Shown here: positions 1-8,769 of the stretch, one piece after another | Position numbering within the stretch: the stretch's first letter is position 1 | Layout: each line of letters begins with the position of its first letter | Assembly: GCA_001724265.1 (NCBI GenBank) | Contig: MEDY01000459.1 | Span: 1 to 31,061 of the forward strand | DNA from: Rhizaria sp. SCN 62-66 | Lineage: Eukaryota; Rhizaria, unplaced | Length of the DNA: 31,061 nt | Direction of reading: 5' to 3' | Position numbers and translations under genes: made by a program | The notes under the pieces: model-generated | What the model saw: only the letters and a program-made list of their open reading frames with translations | Database searches by the model: none | What the model was told of the DNA's origin: nothing

Positions 1-112
1 AACGGAAGCCTTGAGGCGGAGCGCAGAAGCAGCACGCTTCTTCTGGATGCGCTGGAGGCGGAGGAAGGACTCGGGGGCCTTGATGGCAGTCTTAGCCTTG
101 GGAGCGACGGAG
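1..112 (-). CDS. Partial exon, possibly N-terminus of ribosomal protein uL30 (RPL7)
   Basis: Read on the minus strand, a GC-rich open segment follows a pyrimidine-rich stretch ending in CAG, which looks like a 3' splice site at position 113. The translation reads VAPKAKTAIKAPESFLR followed by a run rich in Lys, Arg and Ala, and it leaves the window still open. The PES-x-L motif followed by basic residues resembles the N-terminal tail of eukaryotic large-subunit protein uL30 (RPL7), a cytosolic ribosome component. Only about 36 residues are visible, and basic tails are common in ribosomal proteins, so the family assignment is tentative. No upstream ATG exon could be fixed with confidence. Confidence 0.35.
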
Positions 113-694
113 CTGTGGGAGGGATAAGCAGATGGGGGGAGAAGGAGACAGCGCGGGAAAACCAGGAAAACGGGACAGAGAACACCAGATGGGACGGCAT
201 ATACGGAAACCAGGAACGGGAACACCAGAAGAGAACGCGGTTAGCGTGAGGGTTTTGATAGGACGTGGGAGGAAAATGTCGAAGAGTAGCTTCGAACCCC
301 AGTCGCTTGCAGACTTTTCACCGGAGCACCGACAAAACACGTAGTATTTGACCCATAAATGCAGCAACGACCATTGACTATTATAAAATAGCGCGATGTC
401 TTATGTGTTGTGCGGGAAATATATATAAACTTGTGCTGTCGTGCACGTGCACACGGCATAACCAGCCCCTTAGGGGCTGAGGACAAACAGCTCCCGCGTC
501 CGCGAGATCCCTGAAGTACGCTACGAAGAGCATATTCAGTCCAATCAACAGCATAGGCGAGCTCACAAGGTAACAAGCCATAGTAAAAGCTGGTAAATGA
601 TCAGAATCGTATGACGGTCCGAGTAGGACAAGACGACGAACGTGGATGTTAGGTGCGGGTACAGCGGGCTAATGTTGAGTGGCGCCGAAGCATT

Positions 695-709
695 GTCCCC
701 GTTGGGGAC
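695..709. other. Perfect 6-bp GC-rich hairpin
   Basis: GTCCCC at 695-700 and GGGGAC at 704-709 are exact reverse complements around a 3-nt loop (GTT). The surroundings are less GC-rich. It could be part of a small structured RNA or a chance hairpin; nothing around it identifies an RNA family. Confidence 0.4.
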
Positions 710-801
710 GATAAACCGATCTCAACAAAAGCTGGCTAATGAATTTAAAGAAAAGGCTCTAGCTATAGTATCTCCGCAAACCAAGCAACACTCTCAGTAA
801 G

Positions 802-871
802 CCTCTCCTAGCGCCACAATGATACCATTGGGTGTCTTAGCTTCGGTGCGAGGAAAGGGCTCTGGGAGAGG
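802..871. other. Candidate structured RNA: long imperfect stem-loop
   Basis: Bases 802-815 pair with 858-871 over 14 positions, with one G-U wobble and one mismatch. The 42-nt loop contains a further perfect 5-bp hairpin (CAATG 817-821 with CATTG 826-830, 4-nt loop). The branched fold is more ordered than expected for a plain spacer and could mark a non-coding RNA. I do not recognise a family (no Sm site, SRP, U6 or clear snoRNA box motif). Confidence 0.3.
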
Positions 872-899
872 TTGCGAGGGTGTTTGCGGCCACATTTGA

Positions 900-1148
900 C
901 GACCTAAAGGAGGGCAAAACGCGTGGCTACGAGAAAGCATCGAAATCCTAGACTCAGTCACCTGCTACGTCTTCATTGACTTGCCCTCAGACGCGGCAGA
1001 ACCGCGCCACACAGAGGGGCAAAAGAAGGGCGTCCTGCAGAGATTAGCAACAGTGAGGTTGCTCATGCTTTCTGCGCGGGCGTATATTGCAACACCCGGC
1101 GCGTCCGACATGCTGGCAAATAGAACACCATCATTACAAGGTATCAAT
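900..1148 (+). other. Orphan open reading frame without start codon (possible exon or relic)
   Basis: After a TGA at 897-899 the frame stays open for 83 codons until a TGA at 1149-1151. The translation includes IEILDSVTCYVFIDLPSD and VLQRLATVRLLMLSARAY, with balanced amino-acid composition, but no ATG lies near its start. It resembles no family I know. It could be a missed exon, the relic of a gene or transposon, or chance. The minus strand is also open here (965-1147), which weakens the case for coding. Confidence 0.15.
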
Positions 1149-1500
1149 TGACGTACACCATGGGGATAAAAGGTAACTAGTAGACTCTGTACAGAGAACT
1201 GTTCGAAACCAAAACAGCCTTCGACTTCGACATGACCCTTTGAGCGGTTTGCCGCAAACCGACCTCAAAGTCTGGCCGCATTGATGACCGTGAGCAGGCG
1301 GTCGACGACTTTCACATTCCAAGTCAAATATGGCTTGTGCATGGCATCATAGAAAGTATAATTAGCACGTTAGATCTTTAGTTACTATTTCAATACTATA
1401 CTGCGACGGCGTCTTAAATGACGGATTGTGCAGGAATATATTTACGATTCTTATGTTTCCTCTGACAACTCAACGCTTGTAATCTCCACCCAAACTGTCC

Positions 1501-2955
1501 ATGCACACGCTCATTGACTTGTCACAACTCTGCAGCATGAGTGTCCCCACTGAGTGCATCACCACCGACGTGGTCCCTGCCGTTGTAGCCGCCGCGTCGT
1601 GCGCCTCCTGTTGCACGTGTACTACCCGCCGCGCCCACCTGCAGGACACCTCCGCACGCCACTTGATCCCTGCGCTGTGCGAGCTCTTCTACGACCTCAA
1701 GTGGGTCACCGGCACCGGAGGCTCTATCTCCATCCGCGAAGGGTACGTTTATGCCTTCAACTTGTGTCAAACTTTCACACCTGACAATCTTGATTCATGA
1801 GACCCGCTTCGATTGAGTACATCGTTGCTTTGACTAACCTGAAGCATAACATTGGATATATCATGCTTATCGAATCTCTAACAAATTAAACCAATATGAT
1901 TAGTTATTATATATATAACACAGTTTTATAGTTAAAATCCATATTCTTCCGTGTCTATCATGCCTATCGTTTGTCGTGTTTTGTACTTAGCGACAAGATT
2001 TACATCACCCCCTCCGGCGTGCACAAGGAGCGCATCCTCCCCGAGGACCTCTTTGTCATGACCCCCGAGTCCACCGAGCTCGAGGGCCCGCCCGCGCACA
2101 AGGGCTACAAACAGTCTCAGTGCACACCGCTTTTCTTCAACGCCTACTCGCTGCGCGGCGCTGGCGCGGTGATTCACACGCACTCGATCCACGCCGTCAT
2201 CACCACGATCCTGCTCGGCTCTGCGAAGGAGTGGCGGATCACGCACCAGGAGATGATCAAGGGCATTCGCGTGGGGTCCACCAAACAGAACTATCGGTAC
2301 TTTGACGAGCTGGTGGTGCCCATCATCGAAAACACGGCCGAGGAGGAGGACCTCAAGGATCGCATGGCCGTCGCCATGAAGGGTACGCTAGATGCACAAA
2401 TTCCACAATATGAATGAATATTCCCCTCAATTGTTTCGATAAGAGTGTATTTATTGTATATTGTCTTTTTATGTCATAATGAAGTGTAATCTCTCATATC
2501 TTTATTCGTAACACTCTTCGCTTTGTTTAACTCCTTTTTTTTCTTTGATCTTTATACGAAACCACAGCCTACCCGAAGGCCAACGCCGTGCTGGTGCGCC
2601 GCCACGGTCTGTACGTGTGGGGTGAGTCTTGGGAGAAGGCCAAGTCGATGGCCGAGTGCTACGACTATCTCCTCGAGCTCACTGTCAAGGTCCGCAATAC
2701 CCACCAATCAACCAGCACAGTTTGTCATTGCCAGTACATTGTCTGCATGACTTGAACTTGGCGTGTTATTGAATCATGTCACGGTCATTGCGACGAGCAT
2801 TGGTGTATTCCTTCTTAAATATATCTAACCTGACTATTTTCTTTGATTCCGTGGACTGTTTTGTCGCACTATAGATGATGAAGCTGGGTCTCGACCCCGC
2901 TAAGATGCCAGAGGACTCCGAGTACTGCAACGAGGAGCGCATCACGGGCCCTTAA
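1501..2955 (+). CDS. APIP: Methylthioribulose-1-phosphate dehydratase (APIP/MtnB family), 4 exons
   Basis: Dehydrates 5-methylthioribulose 1-phosphate in the cytosolic methionine salvage pathway; it is a class II aldolase-fold zinc enzyme. Exons: 1501-1742, 1991-2382, 2568-2689, 2875-2955, giving 278 residues and a TAA stop; human APIP has 242. The match to animal APIP is close end to end: [69 protein letters not shown]. The expected zinc ligands are His143, His145 and His224; the catalytic acid is Glu168, and Cys125 matches the substrate-pocket cysteine. All are present. Splice phases join cleanly (G|GC at intron 1, G|CC at intron 2, phase 0 at intron 3). Donors are GTACGT, GTACGC and GTCCGC. 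The start is the first in-frame ATG; a second at 1537 would give 266 residues, and the poorly conserved N-terminus does not decide between them. Confidence 0.95.
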
Positions 2956-3695
2956 GCACCACAACGGCTTATCGTGCAGTGCGAATATGCCCAATGCATG
3001 AACAAATATCGCGGTCTTCAGTATAATATCGTGATTACTCCTCTTAGTGCTGTACGCTAATGACGTAAGTCACAGTTACACTAGCTGCTTCTGGACACAA
3101 TGATTGGAAGAGCAGTCAATGAAGCGTTATCTGTCCCTCATGGGTGTTATATGAGTGAAGATGATAGACTGAGGTGCGAGATAACACTCGATTACGATTA
3201 CGTAGCAGCAGCGCCGCCGGCAGCGACCCCGAGGGCTCAGGCGCGCATGAGAATACACTAGTTCCGAAATTTGAAACGCATATGCGCAACTATAATTGAA
3301 GTATACGCTTGCAACATAATACTATGTAAGGTAAACGGTACTATACATTAGCATACCAGCGAATGATCATATCTGACGTTAACTATGGCCAATCCCTGAC
3401 GATACTGCAATTCGTAGTGAAATCGTGCCTCAATTGTCGACCGACGACCACACCAATCTCAGAATTTGTATAGGTCACAACTCAATGCATATTCGTCAGG
3501 TCGGGATGGCGGAGATGAACATATACCAAACGTATCTTTCATAGCTAAATCCTTTATTATATGCTCTATATTCTTCGTTCAATCTCAGAATCTCTACTCA
3601 GACAACAAGCTCGCAGACCGAACCCAGCACATCCAACCCAACCCAGTGCGTCGCCCGCATCACCCCGCGCCGCCTGCCGCGCCCCGCAGCCCGCA
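2956..3695. other. Spacer between APIP and PEX12
   Basis: This 740-bp AT-rich spacer lies between two plus-strand genes and should hold the APIP 3' end and the PEX12 promoter. A short GC-rich island at about 3200-3250 contains CAGCAGCGCCGCCGGCAGCG and stands out from its surroundings. It could be a relic exon or a regulatory element. No gene is otherwise seen. Confidence 0.5.
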
Positions 3696-5558
3696 ATGGA
3701 CGGCAACTCAGTGAGTTTCTTCGAGATGGTGGCGCAGGACCGCCTCGTCCCGACCCTCAAGCCGGCTTTCGCGTACGTCCTCTCGTCCCTCGCCCGCTGG
3801 TACCCGCGCTTCTCTGCGCCGCTGATAAACTACCGGGAAGAGCTGTTCTACGGGCTGGTGTACCTGCTCGAGGCACACTACCTACGCGCGCACTCGGCTT
3901 CGTTTGGCGAGCAATTCTATGGGCTCAAACGACTGCGCACATTGCACCCGGGTCTAGCAGTGCCCTCCGCCGTCACCGCACAGGCCACGATCACTCCCTG
4001 TCACTCCACCCTGCCTTTCTCGCCTTTCCCGCGCGATACCGCAGACGGGGCCGGCTCCAGCGGCGGTGGCGGCGGCGCGATTGACCGTGAGCGCGTGTTG
4101 ACGCAACCGCTCAGCAGCGGGGACCGCGGGTGGGCGCTCCTGGCTCTTGTGCTAGTGCCGTATCTCCGCAGCAAGGCCGAGAACTGGTACCGCGCGCGCG
4201 AGGACGACCTGCAGCTCGATTACCACAGCGACGGCGACTACACCGCGCCCGCTAGCAGCAACGACAGCAATAGCGTTGCCCAACAGAACGCAGAGATGGA
4301 GCAACAGCAGCAGCAACTGCAGCAGAGTGACCACGATCGCGAAAGCGACGCTGGCCTCTCCGCCTCCGCCTCGGCCGCCGCTGTGACGGTGACCGACGGC
4401 GCTGCGCCTGCGCTGACGCGGGCGCTGGCCGCGTTTACGGTCGCCCGGCTCCGACTGCTGCTGTGCGCCCTCAGGCTCTGGCGCTGGCTGCGGCGCGCCG
4501 CTGTGACCGTGGGCGCCGCGGCGGTGACCGTGGGCAGGGCCGCGGCATCGAAGATAAGCCGCCGGTGCGGCGACACAGCATTCATCGCGTTCCCCTATGT
4601 GCACGCTGCCTTGGAGGTCGGTAACCTGTGGTTCAGTTTGGCGTATCTCTTCGGCGGCAGCCGCTACTTCACGCCGCTGCACTGGCTCACAAGTCAAGCC
4701 GTCGTGCGGCTTAACTTCGACGATATGCAGCAGCAACAGCAGCAACAACAAAGTCACGCCGCGCTCTCCGCAAAGAAGCCCGCAGCTCCATTTACTCCTG
4801 GTCTCGCTTCGCAGCGGCGCAGCACGGGGACTGCCACCGGCGGTTTCCTCGCCGTCACGCGCCGCGTGCTCAAGTTAAGCCGCCGCGGCCTCTCCACTGC
4901 GCTGCGGTGGGCAGCCGAGTCCGCGAAGTGGGGCATTCTGGCGGCGGTGTTTGCGTTTAAGGTGGCCGAGTGGTGGAACAGCCCCGCAAACCGCGCGGCG
5001 CGGGCCGGACGGGATCGGCTGCCTGTGCCGCCGCCGCCGCCGTGCCCGGTGCCGCTGCCAGCCGCGGTCGCCGCTGCGCCAGCCACGGCGACAGGTGCCG
5101 CGGCGAATAATGCAGCTGCGGCTGCTGCTACTGATGCTGGCAAAGGCAAAGTGACTGTGACGGCGGGGGTTGGTGGTGGTGAGCTGCAGTTGGCTGCAGA
5201 GCCGTTACTACGGCCTGCAATTCTCCCGGCCATAAACAGTAGCAATGCTGCGAACACAGCGAAACCGAACAGCAACACTACCTCTTCCCAGACTAGCTCT
5301 GTGAGCGCCTCGAACAACACTGGCTCGACAAGTGCGAGCGCGATTGCAAGTGATGGTGCGTTCAGCTTGGTCCCGCTGCCGAGCGACTACTCCTTGTGCC
5401 CCCTGTGCCTGCGCACGCGCGAGAACCCCGCCGCGCTGGCCACGGGGTTCGTCTTCTGCTACCGCTGCGCCGTCGAGTGGGTCCGCGCGCGCGGTTGCTG
5501 CCCCGTTACGGGTGCCGCCGTCGACGAGGAAGGCGTTCGCAAGGTATACGACCAGTGA
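3696..5558 (+). CDS. PEX12: Peroxin-12, peroxisomal RING-type import ubiquitin ligase subunit
   Basis: PEX12 is an integral peroxisomal membrane protein. With PEX2 and PEX10 it forms the ligase that ubiquitinates the receptor PEX5 during matrix-protein import. The 620-residue intronless reading frame starts MDGNSVSFFEMVAQD, matching the conserved PEX12 start (FEVVAQD in animals), followed by REELFYGLVYLLEAHYL and SFGEQFYGLKRLR. A hydrophobic segment near AFKVAEWWNS precedes a proline-rich linker, as in animal PEX12. The C-terminus (residue 566 on) is the degenerate RING: CPLC, then FVFCYRC and CCPVTG, with the reduced ligand set typical of PEX12. It is much longer than human PEX12 (359 residues) because of low-complexity insertions, including polyglutamine runs near 4302-4325 and 4727-4750 and an Ala/Asn/Ser-rich stretch before the RING. 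The frame is also open upstream to 3561, but homology begins at 3696. The stop is TGA. Confidence 0.95.
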   Translation: MDGNSVSFFEMVAQDRLVPTLKPAFAYVLSSLARWYPRFSAPLINYREELFYGLVYLLEAHYLRAHSASFGEQFYGLKRLRTLHPGLAVPSAVTAQATITPCHSTLPFSPFPRDTADGAGSSGGGGGAIDRERVLTQPLSSGDRGWALLALVLVPYLRSKAENWYRAREDDLQLDYHSDGDYTAPASSNDSNSVAQQNAEMEQQQQQLQQSDHDRESDAGLSASASAAAVTVTDGAAPALTRALAAFTVARLRLLLCALRLWRWLRRAAVTVGAAAVTVGRAAASKISRRCGDTAFIAFPYVHAALEVGNLWFSLAYLFGGSRYFTPLHWLTSQAVVRLNFDDMQQQQQQQQSHAALSAKKPAAPFTPGLASQRRSTGTATGGFLAVTRRVLKLSRRGLSTALRWAAESAKWGILAAVFAFKVAEWWNSPANRAARAGRDRLPVPPPPPCPVPLPAAVAAAPATATGAAANNAAAAAATDAGKGKVTVTAGVGGGELQLAAEPLLRPAILPAINSSNAANTAKPNSNTTSSQTSSVSASNNTGSTSASAIASDGAFSLVPLPSDYSLCPLCLRTRENPAALATGFVFCYRCAVEWVRARGCCPVTGAAVDEEGVRKVYDQ

Positions 5559-5804
5559 GAACTGAGAACTGGTAAGCAAGGCAATGCCTGTGCGAATATA
5601 AGAAATTGTTACATAGATACGGTTTATCGAGTTTATTTTGAATTCAAACGCAATAATACATTGGTTATTTAATTGAATGATGGTTTATCTATTGTATTAT
5701 TGTTTGTATCTCTTAAGAGATTCACTGGCCATCGTAGCGGCCCAGAATGTCAATTGGCTTGTTGAAATGACCGTGGACACCGATTGCTTCGCTCACCCTC
5801 ACGC

Positions 5805-7080
5805 TCACGCGCTATCGTCGTCCTGCAGTCCGTCGCCCTCGCGGGGCACAATCCCGCGGTCCGCGGCCGCGCGCCACACGCGGCGCCGCGCCTCCCGCGC
5901 AATGAAGGCCCCCGCGGCGGCGGCAGCCTGCTGCGCATGGAGCCACGACGCGACCGGCCATGCGCCGGTGGCGACTGCGGCGACCACGGCGCTGCGGCGC
6001 GCGGCGGCGACAAGGTCCTCGGAGGCCGCAGTGGCGGTGGCGCGCGCGGCGGTGGCGGCGGACTCGGCCTGCGTGGCCGCGGGGGCGGAGGCGGCGGCGG
6101 GCGGTGCCGCGGCTTTCGCGGGCGGGGCGGGGGCGAAGACGAAGACGGCGTGCGCGGACTCGTTCTGGCTCTCCTCGGCCAACGGGTCCATCGCCAAACG
6201 CGCCTTGCTCGCGTCCGAACCGTCCTCATCCTTCGCAGAAGCAGCGGCAACGGCAGCGTCGGTGTCGGCGGTGGCGGCGGCGTTGTCGTTAGCCGTGGAC
6301 TTAGGCGGTGGCAGGAGCGCCAGCTCAACGGCGACGGGGGAAAAGCGCGACGGCAGCGCGGCGTCCAGAACAGCGGCGGCCACGGCGTTCACGCACGCTG
6401 CGGCGACGGAGCCGGCGTCGGAGATGATGTGCACAGTCACCTACAGAACAGTAACAGACAGACAGCGAGAACAAAGCGAGAATGTAAGATGGGAGGATTG
6501 CGACGAGATTGCATGCAACGGAAACAGCACATGGGGACAACAGTGTGTGATATGTGTAATTTAAGTCCGTGGATGTGTAGTTTTGCATCACGATTTGTCG
6601 ACGTACGGCGATCTTGGTGCGCGGGAACGAGTCGACGGCGACGGCGGCAGTGAAAACGGAGCGGATGAGGTTGGCGACCGCGAGCTCCGCAGGGGTCATG
6701 TGGCCGCCTGCGCCAGAGACGGGGCCGCGCACAACGACGTCGAGCACGGCGGCGTGCGTGTCCTCGCGGGACGCGTCCGTGGCAAGCGGACCCGAAACGG
6801 CGGCGAGCACGACGGTGCCGCCGACGGTGAGGCGCACTGAGCCGTCGGCGCGGGTGAAGTTGGTCGGCGCGAACGTCAGCGGGCGCAACTCGTCGAAGCT
6901 CCGGTCGTCGGGCCGCGCGCGGGACTCAAGCACGGGCTGCGTCTCCCAGTTGAAGTTCAGCGTCTGGTGCATCTGCGGCACCGATGTGGGGACGTCGGCC
7001 ATAGGGGCGGACATGGCTGGCTGCTGTGCAAATGTCGGAGTGGGAACAAGGGTGGACAAACGAGGGAATTGTGAGGTCAT
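5805..7080 (-). CDS. RRP46: Exosome complex subunit RRP46 (EXOSC5), RNase PH fold, 2 exons
   Basis: A ring subunit of the RNA exosome, which degrades and trims RNA from the 3' end in nucleus and cytosol; eukaryotic ring subunits are structural rather than catalytic. Exon 1 is 7080-6607 and exon 2 is 6440-5805, joined in phase 0 (KIA|VTV) across a 166-bp intron with a GTACGT donor. The product is 369 residues with a TGA stop. Diagnostic RNase PH stretches are DDRSFDELRPL, FTRADGSVRLTVGGTVVLAA, FPRTKIAVTVHIISDAGS and ACVNAVAAAVLDAALP. The SDAGS form points to RRP46 rather than RRP41, which has a different sequence there. The unconserved N-terminal 55 residues have several alternative ATGs. Ala-rich insertions lengthen the protein well beyond human EXOSC5 (235): one after ELALLPPP, another after FVFAPAPP. 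It converges with PEX12 across 246 bp. Confidence 0.9.
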
Positions 7081-7399
7081 GCAAGAAATCCAGAAGATTT
7101 AATTCAGTGCACGTGTGTTTAAGATCGTGAAAAAATGCGATACTAAACGACAATGATATTGGCGTCGCTGTTGTTGTGCAGTAGATCAAATGCGGTAGCC
7201 AACTTTTGTGTTCGTTCTCACCCCAATCAACGTGTTGCAGCCAATTTGTGGTCGACATCATATTTTCACCGTAGAACAGGGTCAATTAAAGATATTGTTA
7301 GGCCGAACCAAAGCATATTATATTAAGTACAATTATAAATGTCATGCCAACTTGTGGACAATGGGTGAGCTATTTATCTTGTTTATTATTGTGTTTAAC
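7081..7399. other. Spacer between YbaK-like gene and RRP46
   Basis: 319 bp of AT-rich sequence lie between two minus-strand genes, so this should carry the 3' end of the YbaK-like gene and the promoter of RRP46. No coding or structured element is seen. Confidence 0.5.
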
Positions 7400-8362
7400 T
7401 TAGAACTCGGGGCCGTCCTCCTTGAGCAGGTCGTATGTGATGTTGGCGACCATGGGCTCGAAATGCTCCAGGAACTCCTTCACAGGCACGCGCCACTTAA
7501 GATCGACCTCGCCGCCGCCGAGCCAGAAAAAGCCCTGCTTGAGCTCGGTCACGATCTTGTGCGAAATGATGATGGGGATCTTCTGGCTGCAGCCCAGCGG
7601 CGTGACGCCGTTGTGCGTGTATCCGGTCAGTGCAACATTCGCCTCCGGGGAACACAGACGGAAGTTGTACAGCTTGCGTGGCTTGCCCGAGAGCTCGCGG
7701 ATAGCCTTGCCGACGCGCTCGTTGTGCAGCCGCGCCGTGTACTGCACGATGATGAAGTAGAACCGGGAGTCGGCGTGGGTCGGATTGGTCGTGTTCTCAG
7801 CGGTCACGGGCCACTTGGTGTTCTCCATCACCAGCGACTTGCACAGGTAGTGGATCGACGGCGCGTTCAGCCGCGCGCGGCGCGCCTCGAGCAACCAGTC
7901 GTAGTAGTCACTGGGGCAGCGGTAGAACACCGAGACGGCGCCCAGCGGGGTCTCGGCCGCGAGCGCGAGCTGACGCGTCTCGTTGGCGCTGCTGCCGGCT
8001 TCGGCGGGCAGCTGCGGCATGTATGCGCCATGCGAGTACAAGGGGAGCGCAGCGTGGTCGACAGTCACCACGGTGACGTGCGAGGAGTCTGGCAGCTGGA
8101 TCACGGGGGCCGAGGAGCTCTCGCCGTCGCCGCCCTCGGCAGCGGACTCATCGGCGGCAGTGGCGGGAACAGGAACGGTCGCGGGAGTGGCAGAGGCAGT
8201 GGTTGCAGCAACCGTTGGAACGCTGGCAGTAATGCCAGCAATGTGGGCAGCGGGGGCAGAGCTGACAGGGACGGCAGCACCTTCAAGAAAGCCTAGACGG
8301 GCGAAGGTGGCCTCGAGGGCGGCGGTGCGCGCCACGAGCCCAGCAAGCGTATCGCAGGACAT
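7400..8362 (-). CDS. YbaK/aminoacyl-tRNA-synthetase-associated domain protein
   Basis: Intronless reading frame of 320 residues with a TAA stop. The C-terminal 170 residues form a YbaK-type domain, the fold used by trans-editing proteins that deacylate mischarged tRNAs. Visible conserved stretches are SIHYLCKSLVMENTK, FYFIIVQYTARLHNERV, NFRLCSPEANVALTGYTHNG, VTPLGCSQKIPIIIS and FFWLGGGEVDLKWRVPV. This is the eukaryotic branch found in plants and many protists, in which the GGGEVDLK motif is strongly conserved. The lysines in the LCK and ENTK region fit the position of the catalytic lysine in bacterial YbaK, but the substrate of this branch is not established. The N-terminal 110 residues are Ala/Thr/Ser-rich and low in complexity after a short possible coiled coil (LVARTAALEATFARLGFLEG). 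Confidence 0.85.
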   Translation of the reverse strand: MSCDTLAGLVARTAALEATFARLGFLEGAAVPVSSAPAAHIAGITASVPTVAATTASATPATVPVPATAADESAAEGGDGESSSAPVIQLPDSSHVTVVTVDHAALPLYSHGAYMPQLPAEAGSSANETRQLALAAETPLGAVSVFYRCPSDYYDWLLEARRARLNAPSIHYLCKSLVMENTKWPVTAENTTNPTHADSRFYFIIVQYTARLHNERVGKAIRELSGKPRKLYNFRLCSPEANVALTGYTHNGVTPLGCSQKIPIIISHKIVTELKQGFFWLGGGEVDLKWRVPVKEFLEHFEPMVANITYDLLKEDGPEF

Positions 8363-8769
8363 GCGCTGTGAGTGACAAATGAGAATATAAGAGGTGAGAT
8401 TTTAGTAAAACACATGACCATTCACGGACTCCTGGTGACGCGTTGCTTGCACTGTTTGACGATCATACAATTTCAGTAGGCTATGATTCGTATACCGCTC
8501 GCGAGCCCGATGATCGTCATCAATCTTCAAGATCCAGGGTATCATACAGCTAAATGTGACAGTATCTAGTGCAATCAACTTAGTTGCAACAAAATCGTAT
8601 TTATGATACGGGTTTTAATAAAAAATGCACAATATCTGTATAGTTCACTATCAATCTTTCAATAACCAAAACATATCGCTTCTTTTGTCTCATCAGCATC
8701 GAGAGCAATCAACTCTCACGCCATCACCAAAAGCATGAGTCAGCCCGTTATCACGGCGCTGCAGCCGCC
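8363..8769. other. Spacer between DDI1 and the YbaK-like gene
   Basis: 407 bp of AT-rich sequence between two minus-strand genes. It should contain the DDI1 3' end and the promoter of the YbaK-like gene. No gene, repeat or RNA is recognised. Confidence 0.5.

Larger units (their letters stand above)
113..1500. other. Spacer between the left-edge gene and the MTRu-1-P dehydratase gene
   Basis: This 1.4 kb stretch has no recognisable protein gene. It probably holds the intron and promoter of the minus-strand gene at the left edge and the promoter of the plus-strand gene starting at 1501. Two stem-loops (695-709 and 802-871) and an orphan open frame (900-1148) are listed separately. I saw no tRNA A/B boxes and no match to a known small RNA. 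Confidence 0.5.

Noticed and set aside
4152-4757. Long open frames antisense to PEX12 (also 4754-5320)
   Set aside because: They are shadows of a GC-rich coding strand and contain only low-complexity residues; PEX12 homology fixes the sense strand.
5677-6653. Plus-strand open frames of about 290 residues over RRP46
   Set aside because: Antisense to a clearly conserved RNase PH gene; the translations are Ala/Arg/Gly-rich with no domain.
7208-8296. 362-residue plus-strand open frame
   Set aside because: Antisense to the YbaK-domain gene, which has strong family motifs.
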